A stretch of DNA of 6,916 nucleotides from Holophaga sp. GTDB lineage: Bacteria > Acidobacteriota > Holophagae > Holophagales > Holophagaceae. Of this stretch, positions 1 through 5,172 are shown piece by piece. The notes under the pieces are model-generated. The model did no database searches, was not told the origin of the DNA, and saw nothing but the letters and a program-made list of their open reading frames with translations. Position numbers and translations under genes: made by a program. The stretch is taken from NCBI GenBank assembly GCA_030691225.1, contig JAUYES010000260.1, positions 1 through 6,916 on the forward strand, read 5' to 3'. How positions within the stretch are numbered: position 1 is the stretch's first letter; every line of letters begins with the position of its first letter.

Positions 1-21
1 TGGGTGTTTGGGTGATCTAGG

Positions 22-28
22 GTTAGGC
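22..28 (+). other. attC-type core site (GTTAGGC), putative cassette boundary
   Basis: GTTAGGC fits the R' consensus GTTRRRY, the recombination point at the 3' end of integron attC sites. It lies 14 bases before the ATG of a small ORF, and its exact inverse GCCTAAC overlaps that ORF's stop codon. This is the arrangement expected of a single gene cassette. Only 21 bases precede it in the window, so the rest of the preceding attC cannot be judged. A 7-mer alone is weak; the pairing with the downstream inverse copy gives it weight. Confidence 0.4.
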
Positions 29-42
29 GTTACCGATTGGCC

Positions 43-291
43 ATGGAATTTTACTCAACATTCTCCGCTCCAATCATTTTCGCAGTCGTTTCCGGTTGCA
101 TTCTCTCGATTGCCACATTCCTTCTAAACCGCGCATTTCGACATGGCTTCATCAATGAGCACACTTCCAGAAGAGGCTCTCCTGTATGGTTTGGGTTTTC
201 TGTGTCGGTAGTTTGTTTTGGCATTCTCGTGACACTTCTACTATTCCTCATCTCAAAAGGCGCAATACTTGAGCTTCTTCACTCTGCCTAA
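43..291 (+). CDS. small two-helix membrane protein, hypothetical (putative integron cassette ORF)
   Basis: An 82-residue protein I do not recognise. It has two clear hydrophobic segments (about residues 10-29 and 49-71) separated by a basic, polar loop rich in Arg, His and Ser (about 30-47), so it should be an inner-membrane hairpin. I chose ATG at 43; a TTG two codons earlier (37) is in frame but less likely. No strong Shine-Dalgarno is visible, which is common in cassette ORFs. The stop TAA (289-291) lies inside GCCTAAC, the R'' core of the candidate attC that follows, a frequent cassette layout. Base composition is lower in GC than the arginine genes. No catalytic motif is visible and no function is proposed. 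Confidence 0.6.
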   Translation: MEFYSTFSAPIIFAVVSGCILSIATFLLNRAFRHGFINEHTSRRGSPVWFGFSVSVVCFGILVTLLLFLISKGAILELLHSA

Positions 292-402
292 CCTCTTGTT
301 TAACGCGGACCCAACCGGCACGGACAGCTTCAATGTCTTTTGGTAATGATTCCTCGTTTCCGTTCATTGTCCAGTCGGGCTGGTTAACCGCCTTCGTTGG
401 CC
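286..402 (+). repeat. candidate integron attC recombination site (partly degenerate)
   Basis: The left end reads GCCTAAC (286-292, R''), a five-base spacer, then GTTTAACG (298-305, L'') and CGGACCCAACC, the standard 5' half of an attC. The best matching right end is GGTTAAC (382-388, L'), a spacer, then GTTGGCC (396-402, R'). L''/L' match at 6 of 7 bases when folded and R''/R' at 5 of 7, while the spacers do not pair, as expected for the unpaired central spacer. GGAC (323-326) can pair with GTCC (369-372) nearer the apex. The length of 117 bases is within the family range. The R' departs from GTTRRRY at one position, so the right end is tentative; the left half is the stronger part. Confidence 0.4.
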
Positions 403-989
403 GCAGTAAGGTTAAACGATATCTCTGGCGAGGGGCCTGCCTATTCGGCCTTTCGTTTTGTTGTTTTTTTCCCAACCATATTCATTGTGCAACGATGGGA
501 TGGGGAGTGCCCTGGGCCACATATGCCAGCTGGTGCCTCTGTTTTTCGAGGGGGGGTGTTCTGCCCCGAAACTTCCGGCCTGAGTTGCTAATTGCCTACG
601 TCTGCTTTTGGTGGCTCATTTATCGATACGCCCCAAAAATCTTTAAGAAACGTTCCCGTGTCCAGATTGAACCTTTCCTGCAATCCGAGACTTTCGCCTC
701 TGACCAGCACCTTGACCAGGCCTTTTTCTTCTGTTCGCGATGCGGGAGCCAGCACGGTGGAATTCCGGTTACAGGGCCAAAATTAATGCTTCGGGGATCT
801 TCATCCCTTCAATGCCTCCATGTTTGGAAGGCAATCTCAAAAGAAGAATTTCAAACACGGGCATCGCAAGAATTCCCTTCAGAATGGTCGACTGCTCTTC
901 CAATCTTTAAACAACAAAACCCGTCTACCCAGCCCAAGCTCAACTCTGACAGTGCCTCAGCGATCGTGCTTCCGCTCCATGAATTCTGA
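333..989 (+). pseudogene. hypothetical membrane / CxxC-motif protein, probably frameshifted
   Basis: An open frame of 218 codons, but its middle looks wrong. The stretch KRYLWRGACLFGLSF (about 415-460) continues sensibly only in the +1 frame, as VVFFPTIFIVQRWDG and on to VFRGGVFCPE (about 463-570). Sense returns in the original frame at RPELLIAYVCFWWLIYRYAP (about 580-640). The spliced reading gives two transmembrane helices joined by a short loop. Homopolymers of seven T (474-480) and seven G (550-556) lie at or near the switch points. The C-terminal half, in the original frame, has a CSRCGS motif like one knuckle of a zinc ribbon, then a polar segment HVWKAISKEEFQ. No family is recognised. 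The ATG at 333 falls within the candidate attC, so the original start was probably downstream, near 411. It may be a decayed cassette gene, a sequencing error, or an unrelated spurious frame. Confidence 0.4.
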
Positions 990-1061
990 TGTCGGTTCTC
1001 CCATCGCTATCCACAGCGCCAATTAACTCTGATCGCTAGGCACGTCATCGGAGGTCACAGA

Positions 1062-1118
1062 ATGACTAGAGCCAAGCCGCAAGGTGGTAATCAGGGCCTA
1101 GCCTTTCGCTCGTTCTGA
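1062..1118 (+). CDS. possible 18-codon leader ORF
   Basis: The ATG at 1062 is preceded by GGAGG (1050-1054) at a seven-base spacing, and the frame runs 18 codons (MTRAKPQGGNQGLAFRSF) to TGA at 1116-1118. The next gene starts 48 bases later. The ribosome-binding site is as good as that of the gene downstream, which is the main support. The peptide has no run of one amino acid that would suggest attenuation. A small hairpin, CGCTC-GTTCT-GAGCG (1107-1121), overlaps its stop codon. It could be a leader peptide, a remnant of a truncated gene, or chance. Apart from this ORF I see no gene in 990-1166. Confidence 0.25.
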   Translation: MTRAKPQGGNQGLAFRSF

Positions 1119-1153
1119 GCGCTGCTCCATAGACCTCATTTTCGATTCGACCC

Positions 1154-1161
1154 AAAGGAGG
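1154..1161 (+). promoter_or_regulatory. ribosome binding site AAAGGAGG
   Basis: AAAGGAGG ends five bases before the ATG at 1167 and fixes the start of the membrane-protein gene. It is nearly a full anti-Shine-Dalgarno match. Confidence 0.8.
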
Positions 1162-1166
1162 ACCCG

Positions 1167-1673
1167 ATGGCAGGACTCTTCAACTATGCCGGTATGGTGA
1201 TCGGCTCGATTGGTCTCTTCTTTGGTTTCTATTACCTGGGCACTCGCCCCGATACTTCTATCCGGCTGGTGACCCTCACTACTGTTGGGATCGTGGGAAT
1301 CCTTGCTTTCGCCCGTCACGTCATTTTCCACAAATCTGACGCCAAGCGGCTGGGATGGGAAACCGATCGGCCCGATTGGATGTTTGAAGTTGGCTTCGCC
1401 AATCTTGCGTTTGGGATCATCGCAATCATCGCGGTCCTCGGTCACCATTCGCCAAAGACTCAGGCAATCATCCTTCTTGGTTACGCCATCTATCTCGCCC
1501 AGGCAGCTGTTTTGCATGGTTACAGGTATTTCACGGATCCGATAAAGTCGCCTGCCAGACTCTGGCGCAGTTGCATTTCTACGCTCCTTTACGCCGCCAT
1601 GATGTCCTACTTTGCGGTGAGGGTTCTTTGGTGCTCATGCCTCAGCATCGGAGGATCAATCGGTGCGCCATAA
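1167..1673 (+). CDS. multi-pass membrane protein, DUF6790-like
   Basis: A 168-residue membrane protein with about five hydrophobic segments (residues 6-25, 33-53, 73-92, 98-118, 134-152). The conserved-looking cytoplasmic or loop stretches are FYYLGTRPDT (21-30), RHVIFHKSDAKRLGWE (50-65), DRPDWMFEVGFANLAFG (67-83) and HGYRYFTD (117-124). These recall the uncharacterised family annotated DUF6790, from memory and not from a search. The start is set by the strong site AAAGGAGG five bases upstream. The gene is full length in appearance. Its last 15 residues (CSCLSIGGSIGAP region) look unrelated to the body and may be a variable tail. A second membrane gene follows 75 bases later on the same strand and may be co-transcribed; no promoter or terminator is evident between them. 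Function is unknown. The charged WETDRPDW loop suggests a conserved binding or folding role, which is inference. Confidence 0.8.
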   Translation: MAGLFNYAGMVIGSIGLFFGFYYLGTRPDTSIRLVTLTTVGIVGILAFARHVIFHKSDAKRLGWETDRPDWMFEVGFANLAFGIIAIIAVLGHHSPKTQAIILLGYAIYLAQAAVLHGYRYFTDPIKSPARLWRSCISTLLYAAMMSYFAVRVLWCSCLSIGGSIGAP

Positions 1674-1748
1674 TCAAACCCCTGATCAGGAATACGCGTG
1701 CCCACCGTCCGAAGTGATTGGCATAGTCTCAGCTAGGATAAAAATGAC

Positions 1749-2321
1749 ATGGAGTCCAACTTGTTGAATAACCGCACGCTCGAAGAACAACGCCACGAAT
1801 TCTCGAGTAGACGTTTTCTCGCGATGCCAATCGCGGGAACAATTGCTTGGTCAGTTGTGGGCATAGCTAGCTTCTTCCTGCCCCCGCGCCAACTATGCTT
1901 GCTGCTTTTCTCGGCCACGGGTTCGATCGTTTACCTAGGGATGTTCATTTCTCGATTTACGGGAGAAAATTTTCTGGATAAATCTAAGCCGAAAAATGTC
2001 TTTGACTCGCTCTTTATGCATTCCGTTGCGATGTCTCTGGTGGTCTACGGAATCGCCATCCCATTTTTCCTGAAAGACTACAGTTCTCTTCCTCTCAGCA
2101 TTGGTGTGCTTACGGGCCTGATGTGGATCCCGTTTTCATGGATCATCCAACATTGGATCGGGCTATTCCACACCATCGCCCGGACGGTGTTGATTTTAAT
2201 CGCCTATTATCTCTTTCCGTCCCATCGCTTCTTAACAATCCCGGCAATTATTGTTGTGATTTATCTGATCACGATTTCCGTTTTCGAAAAACGTTTTCGA
2301 TCGGCAGCGCAACGCAGCTAA
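1749..2321 (+). CDS. six-helix membrane protein, DUF7010-like
   Basis: A 190-residue integral membrane protein with about six hydrophobic segments (residues 25-44, 49-68, 88-108, 115-133, 141-156, 161-179) and an N-terminal polar head containing LEEQRHEFSSRRFLA. Distinctive loops are SRFTGENFLDKSKPKN (68-83) between helices 2 and 3, and WIIQHWIGLFHTIART (131-146) with two histidines at a membrane edge. From memory this resembles the uncharacterised family annotated DUF7010; I could not search. ATG at 1749 is chosen because it precedes the conserved LEEQR head; the ribosome-binding site is weak (AGGA about 12 bases upstream). The sequence is AT-rich (one line, 1921-1980, is 23 of 60 G+C by hand count), unlike the genes on the other strand. 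The gene converges on glnA and ends about 50 bases before a shared hairpin terminator. Function unknown. Confidence 0.8.
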   Translation: MESNLLNNRTLEEQRHEFSSRRFLAMPIAGTIAWSVVGIASFFLPPRQLCLLLFSATGSIVYLGMFISRFTGENFLDKSKPKNVFDSLFMHSVAMSLVVYGIAIPFFLKDYSSLPLSIGVLTGLMWIPFSWIIQHWIGLFHTIARTVLILIAYYLFPSHRFLTIPAIIVVIYLITISVFEKRFRSAAQRS

Positions 2322-2371
2322 GTCGGCGTGAAGTCTTGGGCTTTTCGAAAAAAAATAGATTTTTTGCACCC

Positions 2372-2411
2372 ATGAAACAAGGGCGGACATTCTTGTCCGC
2401 CCTTGTTTCAT
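2372..2411. terminator. bidirectional intrinsic terminator between convergent genes
   Basis: A perfect 18-bp inverted repeat, 2372-2389 against 2394-2411, with the four-base loop TTCT. Its core GGGCGGACA/TGTCCGCCC is followed on both strands by TTGTTTCAT, because the outer arms are A-rich on the 5' side and T-rich on the 3' side. Either transcript therefore makes a GC-rich hairpin followed by U-rich sequence. It starts four bases after the glnA stop codon and about 50 bases after the stop of the plus-strand membrane gene. Confidence 0.85.
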
Positions 2412-2415
2412 TCAC

Positions 2416-3855
2416 CTAAAACTGATTCCACAAATACTGATTGGTCACTTCGTGGTGGAATTGAATCTCGCTGGATTTGACCACCGCGCCCAGGGCCTTG
2501 GGGCAGCGTTCGGCCTGGGCTAGCTTCAGTTCGGCGTATTTGGCGTGCACATCCTCGCCCATGATTTCGGCCAGGAAGCGGCTGCTCTTGTAGAGGCGAA
2601 TGGCGTCGAAGATGTTGTCGGGCAAGAAGCGGGTGCGTGGGCGCTTGGTGGGATCCTCGGGCTCTCCCAGGGGGCCTTCGAGGCCGGTGCGGAGCAGGCT
2701 ATAGAGATTGAGGTAGGGATTGGCGTCGGGACCGACACTGCGAATTTCAATGCGCGCGGATTTAGCGTTGCCTAGGGGAATGCGCACCATGGAGCCGCGA
2801 TCCGTGGGGCTGACTTTGATCTGATTGGGGGCCTCGAAATGGGGATCCAGGCGGCGATAGGCGTTCACGCTGGGGTTCATCACCAAGCAGAGCTCCTGGG
2901 CGTTGGCTAAGGTGCGCTGAACGAAATCCCAGGCCATGGGGCTGAGACCTTCCTTACCGTTCTTCTGATAGAAAAGATTTTTGTCCTTGCGGCTCAGGCT
3001 GATGTTGGTGTGCATGCCATTGCCGTTCACGCCGGCCACTGGCTTAGGCAGGTAGCTGGCCGTGAGGCCCATGGCGGCAGCCACCTGGCGCGTGAGCAGC
3101 TTGTAGATCTGCACCTGGTCGGCGGCGACGTTGGCTTCGGCGTAGCTGAAGTTCATCTCGAACTGGCTCGGGGCCACTTCCGGGTGGTCTTTCTCGTTGA
3201 CGAAACCCATGGCGCGCTGGGCCTCGGCGCTGGTATCGATGAACTGGCGCAGCGCATCGCCCGGCAGGCTGTGGTAGTAGCCGCCAGTGCTGATGAATTC
3301 AAACTTACCGGTTTCGTGAAAACGCCGTTCGGCCTCAAGCCCTTTGAATAGGAAACCCTCGATCTCATGGGCGGCGTTGCAGATGGTGCCGTCCTTGGCG
3401 TACATCGCGTCGGTGTAGGCCTTAAGGCAGGCGCGCATATCACCGGGGTAGGGCGTACCGTCTTGGTTTTCCACCATGCCGAAAACCAGCACCTTGCCGG
3501 GCCCGAAGATATCGGAGGGCATCCAGTAGAAGGCGGGCCAGTCGATGCGGAGCCGCAGATCCGATTCGGCCTGCACCGCAAAGCCCCTAATGCTGGAGCC
3601 ATCAAACGTGAGGTTATCGCTGGATTTGAGCAGGTATTTCTTGTCGTAATCCAGCATGTGGAAGCGCCCTTCCAGGTCTGTGAAGCAGACCGTGACGGCC
3701 TTGATGCGCTTCTCGTCGGCCAGATACTTCATTCGCTCCTCGCGCATCTGATCGGGCGACACGCGATCCAGGCGCTGCTGTCGTACCTGAAGATTCATCT
3801 CCTCCATCGTGTCGTAGGGGATTTCTAGGAAATCTCGAAGTGGGGTGATGGACAT
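2416..3855 (-). CDS. glnA: glutamine synthetase, type I
   Basis: Catalyses ATP-dependent amidation of glutamate to glutamine, the main entry of ammonia into metabolism; it acts in the cytoplasm as a dodecamer in this family. At 479 residues it has the usual length. The N-terminal beta-grasp region (about 50-105) contains FTDLEGRFHM and TFDGSSIRGF (84-92), including the catalytic Asp of the DGSS loop. The catalytic domain keeps the expected metal and substrate residues: Glu164 and Glu166 (HEIEGFLF), Glu226 and Glu233 (HPEVAPSQFEM), His282 (NGNGMHTN), flap Glu341 (HFEAP), Arg353 and Arg358 (DRGSMVRIP), and Glu370/Arg372 (RIEIR). The NLYDLPP-type tyrosine loop adenylylated in the enterobacterial enzyme is not seen. 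The C-terminus EIQFHHEVTNQYLWNQF also differs from the enteric form. ATG at 3855 is supported by GGAGG seven bases upstream. It is separated by 273 bases from argC and probably has its own promoter. Confidence 0.92.
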   Translation of the reverse strand: MSITPLRDFLEIPYDTMEEMNLQVRQQRLDRVSPDQMREERMKYLADEKRIKAVTVCFTDLEGRFHMLDYDKKYLLKSSDNLTFDGSSIRGFAVQAESDLRLRIDWPAFYWMPSDIFGPGKVLVFGMVENQDGTPYPGDMRACLKAYTDAMYAKDGTICNAAHEIEGFLFKGLEAERRFHETGKFEFISTGGYYHSLPGDALRQFIDTSAEAQRAMGFVNEKDHPEVAPSQFEMNFSYAEANVAADQVQIYKLLTRQVAAAMGLTASYLPKPVAGVNGNGMHTNISLSRKDKNLFYQKNGKEGLSPMAWDFVQRTLANAQELCLVMNPSVNAYRRLDPHFEAPNQIKVSPTDRGSMVRIPLGNAKSARIEIRSVGPDANPYLNLYSLLRTGLEGPLGEPEDPTKRPRTRFLPDNIFDAIRLYKSSRFLAEIMGEDVHAKYAELKLAQAERCPKALGAVVKSSEIQFHHEVTNQYLWNQF

Positions 3856-3862
3856 GGCGAAC

Positions 3863-3867
3863 CCTCC
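3863..3867 (-). promoter_or_regulatory. ribosome binding site GGAGG of glnA
   Basis: GGAGG on the minus strand lies seven bases before the glnA ATG (3855-3853) and fixes the start. Confidence 0.8.
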
Positions 3868-3894
3868 AGGTGACCGGGATTAAACTCTTGCAGA

Positions 3895-3925
3895 ATAGTA
3901 TTAATGATAAAAATAAACCAGACAA
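3895..3925 (-). promoter_or_regulatory. weak candidate sigma-70 promoter upstream of glnA
   Basis: Minus-strand TTGTCT (3925-3920) and TACTAT (3900-3895) resemble -35 and -10 boxes (four matches in the -10), with a long 19-base spacing, in a strongly AT-rich stretch (about 3895-3965) that contrasts with the flanking genes. No sigma-54 -24/-12 pair (TGGCAC-N5-TTGCA) was found. The AT-rich leader is a reasonable promoter location, but the exact boxes are a guess. Confidence 0.2.
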
Positions 3926-4026
3926 GACTAAAATTACTCAAAATAAGAACAAAAATAGAGTCTTTGATAAGTGCTGTCGTTGCCGAGCTTGTTGGCGAAG
4001 CTGAGCATCTCAGGGCTTGCTTCTTT

Positions 4027-4111
4027 ATCCGTGTTCATCCGTGTTCATCCGTGGACTGCTTTTCTTGCAATCGGCTTCAACTGAAAAAGAAATCCACGGA
4101 TGGACACAGAT
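4027..4111. repeat. dispersed ATCCGTGTTC tandem and inverted repeat
   Basis: Between argC and glnA. ATCCGTGTTC occurs twice in tandem from 4027, with a partial third copy (to 4053). The segment 4037-4055, ATCCGTGTTCATCCGTGGA, has an inverted partner at 4093-4111, differing at two of 19 positions, across a 37-base loop. On the minus strand this would fold into a stem with one G-U and one C-A pair just downstream of the argC stop, so it may end or stabilise the argG-argC transcript. The unit is a sequence I recall as a common intergenic repeat in many unrelated bacterial genomes, where it is often misread as short proteins containing IRVHPCSS; the same peptide appears in the plus-strand frame here and should not be called a gene. 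Confidence 0.75.
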
Positions 4112-4128
4112 AAAAATGATTTGATTGT

Positions 4129-5172
4129 TCAGGGTAATCGACCGGGGCTCCATAATCCGGCGCGTTCATCCAGGCCTAGCGCCAGGTTCAGGTTCTGGAT
4201 GGCTTGGCCGGCCATGCCCTTCACGAGGTTGTCCAGTGCCACCAGAATGGCCGTGCTGCGACCATCTGAATGCACCGCTAGCTCGGCTATGTTGCTGCCG
4301 AGCACGGCGGCAACGCGGGGAGAATCTTCGACCATGCGCACGAAGGGCGCGTGCCGGTAGAAGTCCGCAAAGCGGGAAGTGAGGTGCGTGTTTCCTTCTG
4401 CTTGCACCGTGGCAAAGATTCCTCGCACGAGCGGCGCCGAATGCGGGACGAAGGCGAGATGCAGATTCGGTAATCCGTGCGTCGCCATCAGCTCGTCCAC
4501 TTCGGCTCGGTGCTGATGATTCAATACCTTGTAGGCGCGGAAATCCTGCGCACGCTCCGGGTGGTGAGTGCCCGCTTGGGGATGAGCGCCTGAACCGGAA
4601 GAGCCAGTGGCGCCGCTGGCAGCCACAAAGGTGATATCAAGCCCTGCAAGGGGCAGCAGCGCTAGGTTCAGGGCTGTGGCGAAACAGCCCGGATTGGCGA
4701 TGCGGCGAGCACCGCGCAATGCGGCCCCGTGCACTTCGGGGCAACCGTACACAAAATCGGGCAGTCGCTCGGGGCAGGGATGTTTTCTTCCGTAGGCTTG
4801 CTCGAAGGCGTTTGGGTCTTGGATACGGAAATCTCCCGAAAGATCCACAAGCACGAGGCGTTGCTCAATGCCCGCCGCTTTCCATTGGGCTTCGAGTTCG
4901 GGTAGTTGGTTGGCCAGCTCGCCGTGGGCCAAGGCTGAAAAGACCACGGGCTGGGGGCTGGCGGCTAGGCTTTGCCAATCCATTTCGCCGAGGAAACTCT
5001 GATCCAAGAATCCCCGCAGTCCGGGATGGGCTGCATAGAGCGGCTTGCCCGCGTGGGAGCGGCTGAGGGCCTGGAGCGATGCCAGGTGAGGGTGCGCCAT
5101 CAAAAGCCGCAGCAGTTCGCCGCCGCCATACCCCGCCGCGCCGAGAATGACCGCATCGAAGGGCGTGCTCAT
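4129..5172 (-). CDS. argC: N-acetyl-gamma-glutamyl-phosphate reductase (ArgC / LysY family)
   Basis: Reduces N-acetylglutamyl 5-phosphate to the semialdehyde with NADPH, the third step of arginine synthesis, in the cytoplasm. The 347 residues match the family length. The N-terminal Rossmann motif is GAAGYGGGELLRLL (11-24). DLSGDFRI (110-117) and YGCPEVHG (142-149) follow. The catalytic cysteine is Cys163 in ANPGCFAT, and the likely acid/base histidine is 219 or 221 in NHQHRAEV. VPHSAPLVRGIF (242-253) is the C-terminal family signature. The segment ATGSSGSG...GTHHPERAQDFRAYK (188-215) is longer than in the enteric type and resembles the LysY-like branch, so a carrier-protein-bound or otherwise modified substrate cannot be excluded. 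The ATG overlaps the stop of the upstream P-loop gene (ATGA, 5172-5169) with no separate ribosome-binding site, which implies translational coupling. It is the last gene of this operon. Confidence 0.9.
   Translation of the reverse strand: MSTPFDAVILGAAGYGGGELLRLLMAHPHLASLQALSRSHAGKPLYAAHPGLRGFLDQSFLGEMDWQSLAASPQPVVFSALAHGELANQLPELEAQWKAAGIEQRLVLVDLSGDFRIQDPNAFEQAYGRKHPCPERLPDFVYGCPEVHGAALRGARRIANPGCFATALNLALLPLAGLDITFVAASGATGSSGSGAHPQAGTHHPERAQDFRAYKVLNHQHRAEVDELMATHGLPNLHLAFVPHSAPLVRGIFATVQAEGNTHLTSRFADFYRHAPFVRMVEDSPRVAAVLGSNIAELAVHSDGRSTAILVALDNLVKGMAGQAIQNLNLALGLDERAGLWSPGRLP

Noticed and set aside
1098..1517. 139-codon minus-strand frame
   Set aside because: Antisense shadow of the well-supported membrane gene at 1167-1673; polar, low-complexity composition and no start signal.
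1681..1690. Perfect palindrome CCTGATCAGG between the two membrane genes
   Set aside because: Ten bases only, no second copy and no adjoining promoter boxes; not enough to call an operator.
1674..1748. Possible attC between the two membrane genes
   Set aside because: No RYYYAAC or GTTRRRY core pair found, so these two genes are not shown to be cassettes.
3367..3828. 153-codon plus-strand frame opposite glnA
   Set aside because: High-GC antisense shadow of a clearly conserved glutamine synthetase.
3904..4113. 69-residue plus-strand frame containing FFIRVHPCSSVDCF
   Set aside because: It is the translation of the ATCCGTGTTC repeat, a known source of spurious protein calls; no ribosome-binding site, and it spans the glnA leader.
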